This document shows, piece by piece, positions 17,428 to 24,832 of a stretch of 45,886 nucleotides of DNA (positions are counted from its first letter, which is position 1; every line of letters begins with the position of its first letter). The notes beneath the pieces are model-generated. The model had not been told where the DNA came from. It searched no databases and saw only the letters and a program-made list of their open reading frames with translations. This DNA comes from Gluconobacter kondonii (GTDB lineage Bacteria; Pseudomonadota; Alphaproteobacteria; Acetobacterales; Acetobacteraceae): positions 1 to 45,886 of the forward strand of contig NZ_BEWP01000016.1 of the NCBI RefSeq assembly GCF_002723995.1, written 5' to 3'. The translations under genes and the position numbers were made by a program.

Positions 17428-17769
17428 TCACGCTTCCAGTTCCTCAAACGCCTCGAAGGCGCGGGAGGAGTACACGTAGGCGGCGCCGGCATTCAGCGCG
17501 ATCGCAGTGCCCAGGGCAGCAGCCACCTCTTCCTTGCTGGCCCCGGCACGCTTGGCAGCGCCAGCGTGAGCGGCGATGCAGCCATCACAACGCGTGGTCA
17601 CTGCCACCGCCAAGGAAATCAGCTCATGCGTCTTGGCGTCGAGCACGTTGCCTTCCCGCGTAGAGGTTTCCAGCTTGTGGAACGCGGACGCCACGGGAGC
17701 ATTCACTTTGTTGAAGCGAGTGACGCGCTTGACCACCGCCGTCAGCTCTCCGAACCATTTCTTTTCCAT
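17428..17769 (-). CDS. AhpD-like carboxymuconolactone-decarboxylase family protein
   Basis: 113 residues from the ATG at 17769, which has AGG 8 bases upstream; an in-frame GTG at 17778 is also possible. The catalytic CxxC of AhpD-type proteins is present with its His: 'TTRCDGCIAAHAGAAKRAG'. Such proteins act in peroxide defence or as alkylhydroperoxidase-type disulfide proteins. It lies 27 bases after the SDR gene and is probably co-transcribed with it from the promoter at 18637-18665. Confidence 0.9.
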   Translation of the reverse strand: MEKKWFGELTAVVKRVTRFNKVNAPVASAFHKLETSTREGNVLDAKTHELISLAVAVTTRCDGCIAAHAGAAKRAGASKEEVAAALGTAIALNAGAAYVYSSRAFEAFEELEA

Positions 17770-17796
17770 TTCAGTCACCTATCTGGATTGAGGAAG

Positions 17797-18591
17797 TTAT
17801 TTGCCGAGCTTGCGGGCAGCCATGACGCCGCCATCGACGTCCCAAACCGCGCCGGTGACCCACGAGGCCTTGTCCGACAGAAGGAAAATGACGGTTTCGG
17901 CTACATCCCGCGGCGTGCCATTGCGGCCCAGCGGATGGAAGGCATTGAATCCATCCAGCGCACTACCCAGCTGATCGCCCGGGATGAAGCGCTCGAAGAT
18001 CTTGGTTTCCACCATCGCCGGGCTGACCGCGTTGACGCGGATACCGTGCTCGGCAAGTTCTGCGGCCACGTGCCTGGTCATGGCGTCCAGACCGATTTTC
18101 GCCATCGAATAGGCGGATGCCGGGACCGTTTCGATCGCCTGGCGGGCCGCCACGGCGGTTACGTTGACGATCGAACCGGGCTTCTTCCGGGCGACCAACG
18201 AGGCGGCCACCTGTTGGGTAATGAAGAACAGGGAGCGGTTGAGGTCGAGGAAGTTGTCGTAGTCCTCGGTGGAGTGCTCCAGGAATGCCTTCGGGTAGTA
18301 GATGCCGGCGGTGTTGACCAGCAAATCGATGTCGCCCTGCTCAGCGGCGAGCTTGGCCAGCAGCGAGTTCACGCTCGCCGCGTCAGACAGGTCCGAAGCG
18401 TAGGCTGCCGCCTTCTGCTCGCCGGCGATGGCGGCCAGCTCCTGGCGGGCCGTTTCGGCCTTCTCGGGGCGATTGCCGATTACCACGACGGCGCCACCTT
18501 GCGCGGCCACCATCCGGGCGACTTCAAAACCGATCCCGCTCGTGCCGCCGACAACCAGGAGCTTGCGGCCCTCAAATTGCTTGGTATCCAT
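17797..18591 (-). CDS. Short-chain dehydrogenase/reductase (SDR)
   Basis: 264 residues from the ATG at 18591 ([10 protein letters not shown]). The open frame runs back to 18729 through the transposon end but has no family sequence there; AGAGGA lies about 9 bases before the chosen ATG. The Rossmann NAD(P) motif GGTSGIG is at 15-21, 'NTAGIYY' replaces NAG, and the catalytic Tyr/Lys is in 'YSMAK'. The segment where a catalytic Ser usually sits reads '[10 protein letters not shown]', so the Ser may be replaced by Thr. Substrate unknown; likely an aldehyde or quinone reductase given its neighbours. First gene of the SDR-AhpD transcript. Confidence 0.9.
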   Translation of the reverse strand: MDTKQFEGRKLLVVGGTSGIGFEVARMVAAQGGAVVVIGNRPEKAETARQELAAIAGEQKAAAYASDLSDAASVNSLLAKLAAEQGDIDLLVNTAGIYYPKAFLEHSTEDYDNFLDLNRSLFFITQQVAASLVARKKPGSIVNVTAVAARQAIETVPASAYSMAKIGLDAMTRHVAAELAEHGIRVNAVSPAMVETKIFERFIPGDQLGSALDGFNAFHPLGRNGTPRDVAETVIFLLSDKASWVTGAVWDVDGGVMAARKLGK

Positions 18592-18616
18592 AAAAACGTC
18601 CTCTTGGGTAGTTGAT

Positions 18617-18665
18617 CTACCGTCTAGTAGGTTTGGAATATGGGCGCGTTCTATGAGGTTGTCAA
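18617..18665 (-). promoter_or_regulatory. Promoter and operator-like site of the SDR-AhpD operon
   Basis: On the minus strand TTGACA (18660-18665) and CATATT (18637-18642) are spaced exactly 17 bases, a near-consensus sigma-70 promoter. Downstream, CTACCGTCTAGTAGG on the plus strand (18617-18631) resembles the operator before the FrnE operon (shared CTACCGTCT-GT-GG). The promoter begins 6 bases inside the right transposon repeat. Confidence 0.72.
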
Positions 18666-18671
18666 GCGGGG

Positions 18672-18703
18672 GTACGTAAAGTACACTTTCGTGTCGTGAC
18701 CCC
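18672..18703. repeat. Outer right inverted repeat (IRR2) of the Tn3-family element
   Basis: Identical to IRL over 32 bases in inverted orientation, ending in CCCC and followed by GAGAT (18704-18708), the copy of the sequence before IRL. It lacks the further 13 bases of similarity that IRL and IRR1 share. Confidence 0.93.
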
Positions 18704-18735
18704 GAGATGTTGACTCTCCAGAAGACCACTTTGTT

Positions 18736-21700
18736 CTAAGCTGCGGCCCGTTGCTGTTCATCCATCGCTTCCAGGCGCTCATATAAGCCACCTGCAATGC
18801 CTTGGCCGGACAGGATCTCATCCACCAGCGCATCCATGACGCCCTGCTGTGCCTGCTCATCCTGAAGAAACGAGCTTTTCATCGCCAGGGCCTTGCGGCG
18901 TGCCAGCTCCTTTTCCGCACTCCCGCCTGGAAACACGATGGCAAGGCACCGCAAAGCGCGGCTTGAGGGCATCCGGGCAAAGAGACGCGACCGCAGAGCG
19001 GTATCGTTTGGCGTGCTGGAGAAGGCCCAGAGTTCGATGGGGCCGAGCACGTTGACCAAAAGCTGCTCGTATTTGCCCTCTGCCGCGTTCATCACCACGA
19101 AGAACGGCGCACCGTTGCGGCCTGGACCGGGCAGGCGGTTGCGCACCACATAGGCGCTGGCAGGCGTGAGCTTGAAGTTCTCGATCATCTCGTTGGCCTC
19201 GCGCTCGTCTCCGCATTTCAGGATCCAGCGGGCCGTGGACTGACCCACGAGATCAGCGCTGAAGTCGCCGCTGCGCTGGCTGATGAACGAGAGCTGCACA
19301 TTGTGCTTACGGCCTTCACGAACGTCGCGGATCGCCTGCTTATCAACCTGCGGGGCCTCCTTGGGACGATGCCATTCTTCGAAATCGAGGCGCTTAATCG
19401 TCTCCTTCATCTCGGTGAAACGGCTGCGATGATACTCCCGCACGTTGTCCGGCATGACCGGGAGATCCGCATATTCCGGATGCAGGAAGAAGTTCCGGCC
19501 GATCAGGTAGCGGCCGAGCATATACATCAGGGCCGTCTGCCGGTTTGCACTCTCTGACCCCTGTGGCGCGACACGGGCCAGATCCAGCACGATGATCCGG
19601 GCCTCCCCCAGATCAAGCTGGGTCGGCTCGGAGAGCGTCGGATATTTCTTGATCGCCGCCATGATGTAGCGCTCGAACGCATCAATGAGCGTCTCGTGCG
19701 TGGGCAGGACGATCTTGGAATAGCGATTGAAGATTTCCGGCGCGCGGGCCGCTGCAATGAGATCCTGAAGAACCGGAACGGCATGACGTTGGGCAATCCC
19801 CGCCAGACGATGCTCGCCCGCACCGATCAGGGCCGTCACCACGTCACGCCACCAGGTCGGATCCGCGCTGTCGAGATCGCCTTCGGCCGCCGCGTGGTGC
19901 GGGAGCTGGAGGCCGAGGCGGTGGATAGCCTCATCCACCAGAGGCTCGATGCCCTCGCGGTAGTGCTTCGGATTGCCGCCTGCAACGCCCGTGCACTGAC
20001 GATAGGCCTCCGCAATCACGTCGCCGACGAGCTGGTCCATGCCCTCGAACGGGTTGCCATCCAGCGGCGTGGCCAAGAGCGACACGAAGTTGTCGATGGC
20101 GACTTCTTCAAGCGGCAGCGGATATTCCAGGCCCACCTGAAGGTCGAAGATATTGACCTCAAAGCCGGGCGCCATCTGCATTTCCACGAAGATGGCCTCA
20201 TGGGCACGATCCGGCCCGAGCGCGTTGCGGACCATTTCGATAAAGCCGAGAGACGCATGGCCGATGTCCAGCTTCGCCAGCAGCGGCAGCTTGACGCCAT
20301 TGTTGCCCATGGCCGCAGAACTCAGGAGCAGGCCGAGAAGAATGGTGTTTCCGAGCACGGTCTTACCGCTGCCTGGAGGGGCGACGATGATATCCGCGAT
20401 ATGCTCACGTACACCGCCGCCAGTCGGATCGAACGGCCAGATCCCGCCATCGGGCTTACGAAAGAGGATGGAACCTTGCGGGAAGGGGGAGGCGCTTCGC
20501 ATCCACGGCATCATGCCCATGGCATCCCCCAGAGGCGCCAGAGCCGGGGTGGCTGTGGAGCCCAGAGAGAGCACGGGAACCGACCCCATGGCGGCCTCAA
20601 GCGGATCGCCCGGAACACGGGTGGTCTTGCAGCCGCCCCAGCTTTCGAGGCCCTGGGACAGATCGGCCGCACGGCGACGCAGCAGCTTGTCTTCGCCGAC
20701 CGGTGCCCAGGTGCTGGCGGTCATCCGCATCCGGACGGAATTATGGTTTTCCGTCTCACGCATACGCTTGATGGCCTGGAAAGCTCGCGTGATGTCTTTG
20801 TTACCCGGAAACATGCCGAGCATGGTGGCCCCTGTTTCCTTGATGGCGAACGCGGCTTTGCCACCGCCTTCGAGGATCATGGAACTGCGCCAGGGCAGAC
20901 GCTTGCGGCCCAGAGTGTTGAGCAGTTCGGAGAAGGGGCGCGGATCCTCGGGGCCGAGAAGCATGTCCACGGGGGCATAGGTGTAGTCACCGACCGTCAC
21001 GAGCTGGCCGCCCTGATTTTCGGCATCCGCGTTGAAAATCTGATCGCGCAGGGAGGGCCAGAGCAGGTTTTCGGTCTTTTTGCTCTGTTTTTCGTCATCC
21101 GGAAGACGCGGCATGACAGGATCGCCCACCAGCGTGGGCTTCCAGCCGCTTCCGGCCGTCTCGCGGTAGAGCGTTTCACGCGCCAGCGTGATGGATTCAT
21201 CGGCCTGTAGCAGCGTTGTGGAGATGCCGAGATTGGACATGCTGTCCTGCACACGCGCCACAAACGCATCATGTCGGCCTGCCATGAGTTCGGAGCGCAG
21301 GGTAAAGCGCTGACCGCTCCCCGCTTTTGGCCACGCCTTGACCTGCTCTTTTCGTTCGGCCGCCACCTGCTTCTTTTCTTCGCGGGTCAGAACGGCCGGT
21401 CGGGTCCACAGGATGTAGCAGGCATCCTCCCACCGCATCACCTGAGGCCACCGCAGGCGGCGCTCATTGATGATGTCGTGGAAGTCGGCGTTCATCATGC
21501 GTGAAATCTGCTCGCATCCGTTGAGCGCGAGCAGATCCACGGCAACGCGGGCCTGATCCGGATCGGAGATATACCAGCCTTCGATCGCATGGCCGGTGCC
21601 TTCGAGCAGACCCTGAAGTTCGATGCGCTGCTGTTCGGCGACGGCCTCCACGTCTGCACGCGAGCACATGGTGCGCAGACCATTCACGCGCAGAACAGAG

Positions 21701-21840
21701 ACATACTCGCCCCGGAGTGTCACGAGCCGGTCCTGATGGACGGCGTCCGTATGATTGGTCTCGACGTCGCAAAAGGATTCGAGGGGCTGACGAAGAAAGA
21801 GGCTCGCGCTGGCAAGCAGTTCGGTCAAAAAGCCAGACAT
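18736..21840 (-). CDS. dotO: Conjugation ATPase DotO/IcmB (IncI TraU)
   Basis: 1,034 residues from the ATG at 21840 (MSGFLTELLA); the frame extends to 22065 but that part is the icmJ overlap in another frame. A VirB4-like ATPase with Walker A APPGSGKTV at about 487-495, a Walker B-like 'ARIIVLDLARV', and a late 'DKQAIRDVREGRKHNVQLSFISQR' typical of VirB4/TraU ends. Its length matches DotO (about 1,000). Powers assembly and transfer at the cytoplasmic side with DotB. The Tn3 element lies 33 bases beyond its stop. Confidence 0.93.
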   Translation of the reverse strand: MSGFLTELLASASLFLRQPLESFCDVETNHTDAVHQDRLVTLRGEYVSVLRVNGLRTMCSRADVEAVAEQQRIELQGLLEGTGHAIEGWYISDPDQARVAVDLLALNGCEQISRMMNADFHDIINERRLRWPQVMRWEDACYILWTRPAVLTREEKKQVAAERKEQVKAWPKAGSGQRFTLRSELMAGRHDAFVARVQDSMSNLGISTTLLQADESITLARETLYRETAGSGWKPTLVGDPVMPRLPDDEKQSKKTENLLWPSLRDQIFNADAENQGGQLVTVGDYTYAPVDMLLGPEDPRPFSELLNTLGRKRLPWRSSMILEGGGKAAFAIKETGATMLGMFPGNKDITRAFQAIKRMRETENHNSVRMRMTASTWAPVGEDKLLRRRAADLSQGLESWGGCKTTRVPGDPLEAAMGSVPVLSLGSTATPALAPLGDAMGMMPWMRSASPFPQGSILFRKPDGGIWPFDPTGGGVREHIADIIVAPPGSGKTVLGNTILLGLLLSSAAMGNNGVKLPLLAKLDIGHASLGFIEMVRNALGPDRAHEAIFVEMQMAPGFEVNIFDLQVGLEYPLPLEEVAIDNFVSLLATPLDGNPFEGMDQLVGDVIAEAYRQCTGVAGGNPKHYREGIEPLVDEAIHRLGLQLPHHAAAEGDLDSADPTWWRDVVTALIGAGEHRLAGIAQRHAVPVLQDLIAAARAPEIFNRYSKIVLPTHETLIDAFERYIMAAIKKYPTLSEPTQLDLGEARIIVLDLARVAPQGSESANRQTALMYMLGRYLIGRNFFLHPEYADLPVMPDNVREYHRSRFTEMKETIKRLDFEEWHRPKEAPQVDKQAIRDVREGRKHNVQLSFISQRSGDFSADLVGQSTARWILKCGDEREANEMIENFKLTPASAYVVRNRLPGPGRNGAPFFVVMNAAEGKYEQLLVNVLGPIELWAFSSTPNDTALRSRLFARMPSSRALRCLAIVFPGGSAEKELARRKALAMKSSFLQDEQAQQGVMDALVDEILSGQGIAGGLYERLEAMDEQQRAAA

Positions 21841-21853
21841 TGGAAACTCCGCG

Positions 21854-22501
21854 TCAGGATGGGGTGAGGGCAAGGGCCTTGTCGAGGAAGGCCGGGTAAA
21901 CGTCAGCGCCAGCGTCAAGCAGCCTGCCGGTTGGCAGAATGCGCAGGCCTGCGCGGAGGAGAGCGAGATTGCGTTGGACGGCCTCATCGGCGCTGCCACA
22001 CAGGCGCATGGCCGTTGTGATCTGACGGATGGAGCCGGATTGCAGGCGATGCTCGGCTTCCGCACGTCTGGATTCCAGCAGACGCAGGAGCGTCATGGGC
22101 GTCCGGAAAGAGGGGGAAAACTGCGTGCCGAGCAGAGGGTCCGGAATGGCCTTCAGGACGGTGTTCCAGAACTGGCTGTCAGACTGACCCTGTTGTCTGG
22201 CCATCAGGCGGAGCGTCTGGTGGGCCGTGCGAACAAGAAACATCAGGCGCGACTGAGACATTTCCGGCCACCAGACCAGCATGGCCTCGGCGTCGATGGC
22301 CGCACGCGATGTGTCCTGCAGGAGATTGCACACCTGGCAGACCCTGAGACCGGCCCCCGAGGAGGGACCAGTCCAGGGAAGACCTGCCCCGGGCGACGGC
22401 AAACCGCAGCACGAGCAGGTGAACGAGCCATCCGACCCGTCTTTCCCGGGCCGGATCTCCTGGTCGAGACCAGGCTGGAGGAAGAACGGATCGGAGGTCA
22501 T
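21854..22501 (-). CDS. icmJ: IcmJ/DotN-like zinc-binding adaptor
   Basis: 215 residues. Two Cys pairs near the N-terminus (CSCC at about 29-32 and CQVC at about 55-58) could bind zinc. They are followed by 'IDAEAMLVWWPEMSQSRLMFLVRTAHQTL', which fits IcmJ/DotN, a coupling-complex component that contacts DotL. Encoded between icmD and dotO with 6- and 13-base gaps, the order seen in Dot/Icm loci (icmD-icmJ-icmB). Confidence 0.85.
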   Translation of the reverse strand: MTSDPFFLQPGLDQEIRPGKDGSDGSFTCSCCGLPSPGAGLPWTGPSSGAGLRVCQVCNLLQDTSRAAIDAEAMLVWWPEMSQSRLMFLVRTAHQTLRLMARQQGQSDSQFWNTVLKAIPDPLLGTQFSPSFRTPMTLLRLLESRRAEAEHRLQSGSIRQITTAMRLCGSADEAVQRNLALLRAGLRILPTGRLLDAGADVYPAFLDKALALTPS

Positions 22502-22507
22502 GTCAGC

Positions 22508-22939
22508 TTACTGGAACTGGTAGCTCTTGGCGGTATTGCTGATTTCAGCATTCCCGTTGGAGGCCGTGTTCGCAGAGTTGTTGATCCACTTCGGACCTGT
22601 AGCCGCCACACCGGCCAGAACGAAGCAGACGACGCCGGCAATCGCCATGCCCGGGCGCTTGGTCTCTTCTTTCTGGGATTTGTAGAACAGCACGATACCC
22701 GTCACGAGCGCGACAATGGCCAGTGCGTAGAGGGCTGCGGCAGAGCCGACACCGATGGTGTCCGTGCCTTCCTGCGCCATGTTCTGGATCTGCTTGCCAA
22801 GACCGTTGCTGGAGGCCGTACCACCTGCGGCAGCAAGGGCGGTGCCAGCCATCACCATCGGCAGCATGGTTGCTGTCGCGACGGTCGCGCCGATCTTGGT
22901 GAGAGCGCTGGAAGAAGACGGGGCTGTCTGGGATGTCAT
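22508..22939 (-). CDS. icmD: IcmD/DotP-like small membrane protein
   Basis: 143 residues from the ATG at 22939, chosen because GGAG lies 9 bases upstream; the GTG-type start at 22966 lies before that site. A hydrophobic N-terminal segment (about 18-40) is followed by two more, 'AAALYALAIVALVTGIVLFY' and 'GMAIAGVVCFVLAGVAATG'. Size, topology and the icmD-icmJ-icmB order support IcmD/DotP (IncI TraR); primary sequence alone is weak. Head of a three-gene block preceded by an AGTCGCAGAT leader. Confidence 0.75.
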   Translation of the reverse strand: MTSQTAPSSSSALTKIGATVATATMLPMVMAGTALAAAGGTASSNGLGKQIQNMAQEGTDTIGVGSAAALYALAIVALVTGIVLFYKSQKEETKRPGMAIAGVVCFVLAGVAATGPKWINNSANTASNGNAEISNTAKSYQFQ

Positions 22940-22957
22940 GAGTTGTTTCTCCGTTGT

Positions 22958-23008
22958 GAGGGACAATCCCCTCTGCCAACCAATCTGACCGCGTGATCTG
23001 CGACTGAG
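22958..23008 (-). promoter_or_regulatory. Leader element of icmD: AGTCGCAGAT with weak hairpin
   Basis: CTCAGTCGCAGAT (22996-23008, minus sense) lies in the gap between icmC and icmD, 56 bases before the icmD ATG. Downstream is a short 5-bp stem, GAGGG/CCCTC at 22958-22962 and 22969-22973, next to but not covering the GGAGA ribosome site. Weaker structure than at dotF or dotD. Confidence 0.62.
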
Positions 23009-23042
23009 GCGGGCGAGGGGTGTTTTTTTTCGTCAGCCCGTT

Positions 23043-23576
23043 TCAGGGCCAGAAAGAAAGGATCCAGGTGGCGTCCTTGACGGGATTGAGGAGCATGACG
23101 CCAAAGACGTACTGGATGCCGCAGCCAAGGCGCTCCCGGTTTGAACGGCCTCTTTGGATGGCAAACCAGGTCAGGACGGCGAAGAAGCACGTCCATGCGC
23201 CGAACATCTGAAAGAACAGGGCAAAGTCTTTGACGATCGCGAGGATCGCGTCCTTGGGGCCGGTACCGGTGATCAGGCTGTCCGCCGTGCTGTAACTGGT
23301 CGCCGCGTCGCCCAGAGTGACCTGCACGTCGGTTCCGGCCGAGGCCGTGCTCTTGGTGAGGATGACGTTGAACGACGCGAAGACACCGCACAGGACAAGC
23401 GCCAGATAGGGCAGCCACGGCTTGTCCTGCAGGGCCTGAATGGTCGGGTGGTAATACTGATAGATCCCGACCAGACTGAAGATCAGGCAGCTCACGGCCG
23501 CCGCGTAGCAGGCCGTGGGCAGAAGCCAGCCCATGGCAACGGCGATTTCATGGACGAGATTGACAAGGCCTTCCAT
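23043..23576 (-). CDS. icmC: IcmC/DotE-like polytopic membrane protein (IncI TraQ)
   Basis: 177 residues with about four hydrophobic segments (14-38, 52-70, 119-140, 155-172). The pattern 'GDAATSY' and 'FQMFGAWTCFFAVLTWFAIQRGRSN' followed by 'GIQYVFGVMLLNP' resembles the IcmC/DotE/DotV group, whose members are hard to tell apart. It follows dotF by 10 bases and precedes icmD. Role: inner-membrane component of the I-type channel. Confidence 0.75.
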   Translation of the reverse strand: MEGLVNLVHEIAVAMGWLLPTACYAAAVSCLIFSLVGIYQYYHPTIQALQDKPWLPYLALVLCGVFASFNVILTKSTASAGTDVQVTLGDAATSYSTADSLITGTGPKDAILAIVKDFALFFQMFGAWTCFFAVLTWFAIQRGRSNRERLGCGIQYVFGVMLLNPVKDATWILSFWP

Positions 23577-23586
23577 GCTGGCCTCC

Positions 23587-24765
23587 TCAGTTCAGGTCGC
23601 CATGAGCCGTGTGCAGAACCCAGGTGGCGCCCTGCTGGCTGATGGTCAGGACGGCGCCGTAACCGGGAATGACGGTGCCAACGCCGACCTCGAACTGACG
23701 GGCCTGTCCGCTTGGGGCCGCGCTGTCTTCGATCATGGCGAGTTGTGGTGAGGCCGCAACGATCCGGTAGTGATGGATCCAGGCAGGCTTTGGAGCCGGG
23801 CCGGCCACGGCGGCCGGAGCGGGTGGAGCGTTCGAAGACGTCGGGGCCGCAGCCGCAGGCCTGTTCATGGCAGCACTCAAGGCCGCACGCGCCTTTTCGG
23901 CAGCCGCATGGGCCTGGGCGGCCTCATCGGCACCGGGATTTTCTGCGCCTGTCACGGCATGGTTGGCTTCGACCAGAGAGATGCGGCGCGTCAGATCGTT
24001 CAGGCGGTCTTCTTCAGCTTTGCGCTGTCCGGCCAGAGACTGGCGCAGGTCTTCAACTTCGCCACGCTCGCGTTCAATCACGCGGGCCTCAGCCGTGACG
24101 AGCTGAAGCACGTCGATCTGCTGCTGGGTCGCCATGGGCGCGGCCTGGAGGGTCTGCGCTGTCTTGACCGGATCGGCAGGAGGTGTGGGCGGAGCAACGA
24201 CCGGGGCGTCAGTCTGGGCTGGCGCAGACTGCGATGCGGCTGACGGCGTGGCAACGGCGGCCGCAGGAGGCGCTTTCGGGGCGGTCGCAGAGGCGGGCGG
24301 GTTCGCCGCAGCTTTCGGGTGGCCGAGGGTCTGCATTTCCGCAAGATCGGCGGTTGCAGGAGGGGCCGCCACCGGAGCTGGTTCGGGGGCCTGAGCCACG
24401 GGCGGTGCCGACTGATCCATGCCGACCTCCTGACCAGGCGCAGAGACAGTGCGATGGTGGTGCCCGCTGGCCGCCAGAATCCCCACGAGCAGGACGCCGC
24501 AGATCCCGAGACCCGAACCGCCGTAGAGCTTCTGGCGGGGTGTCAGTGCCTCGTAGCGCGAGATCAGGGGCGTGAGAAAAGAAGGGGAGCCGGATGATGC
24601 CGGTTCGACCGTGTGACTGTCAGCGTGGGCCGTTGGGTCGGCTTCGTGACCGTCCAGATCGTCCGCCACGGTGTCGTGCTGAGAAGGCAGCGGGGGAGCG
24701 GCCGACGCGGGCTCCATCCGACGCGGAGTGGTTTCGGTGTTCAGGTGATGAACTGTGGAACTCAT
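23587..24765 (-). CDS. dotF: DotF/IcmG-like inner-membrane protein (TraP)
   Basis: 392 residues from the ATG at 24765 (MSSTVHHLNT); upstream codons to 24876 belong to the dotG end and leader. There is a cytoplasmic N-terminus, one membrane segment (about residues 94-113, 'LYGGSGLGICGVLLVGILAAS'), then a long Pro/Ala-rich linker. A coiled coil follows (about 230-270, 'VIERERGEVEDLRQSLAGQRKAEEDRLNDLTRRI'), then a C-terminal small domain 'WIHHYRIVAASPQLAMI' to 'IPGYGAVLTISQQG'. Topology and C-terminus fit IcmG/TraP. A 12-bp perfect hairpin followed by six T lies directly before its ATG. Confidence 0.82.
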   Translation of the reverse strand: MSSTVHHLNTETTPRRMEPASAAPPLPSQHDTVADDLDGHEADPTAHADSHTVEPASSGSPSFLTPLISRYEALTPRQKLYGGSGLGICGVLLVGILAASGHHHRTVSAPGQEVGMDQSAPPVAQAPEPAPVAAPPATADLAEMQTLGHPKAAANPPASATAPKAPPAAAVATPSAASQSAPAQTDAPVVAPPTPPADPVKTAQTLQAAPMATQQQIDVLQLVTAEARVIERERGEVEDLRQSLAGQRKAEEDRLNDLTRRISLVEANHAVTGAENPGADEAAQAHAAAEKARAALSAAMNRPAAAAPTSSNAPPAPAAVAGPAPKPAWIHHYRIVAASPQLAMIEDSAAPSGQARQFEVGVGTVIPGYGAVLTISQQGATWVLHTAHGDLN

Positions 24766-24823
24766 AAAAAAGATCCTTCTGGCTGAGACTGCCAGAAGGA
24801 TCGGGGAACGATCTGCGACTGAG
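24766..24823 (-). promoter_or_regulatory. Leader element of dotF: AGTCGCAGAT plus terminator-like hairpin abutting the ATG
   Basis: CTCAGTCGCAGAT (24811-24823, minus sense) is followed 8 bases later by a perfect 12-bp stem GATCCTTCTGGC/GCCAGAAGGATC (24791-24802 and 24772-24783) with a 7-base loop. Then TTTTTT and the ATG itself follow. AGAAGGA in the 3' arm is the only ribosome site, so a folded stem blocks initiation, and the stem-plus-T6 also has the form of an intrinsic terminator. Confidence 0.82.
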
Positions 24824-24832
24824 TGCGGAAAT

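Larger units (their letters stand above)
9071..18703. mobile_element. Tn3-family transposon with thiol/electrophile stress cargo
   Basis: A 9,633-bp unit bounded by inverted repeats starting GGGGTCACGACACGAAAGTG at both ends. The 5-bp sequence GAGAT lies on both sides (9066-9070 and 18704-18708), the expected Tn3-family target duplication. It carries tnpR and tnpA in divergent orientation, an internal third repeat copy at 12842-12886, then a block of eight minus-strand cargo genes. It landed between the dotD-led block and dotO without breaking a recognisable transfer gene. tnpA now contains an in-frame TGA, so autonomous movement is doubtful. Confidence 0.93.

Noticed and set aside
19696-21210. 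A 504-codon plus-strand frame inside dotO
   Set aside because: Antisense to a well-supported ATPase gene; no recognisable domain.
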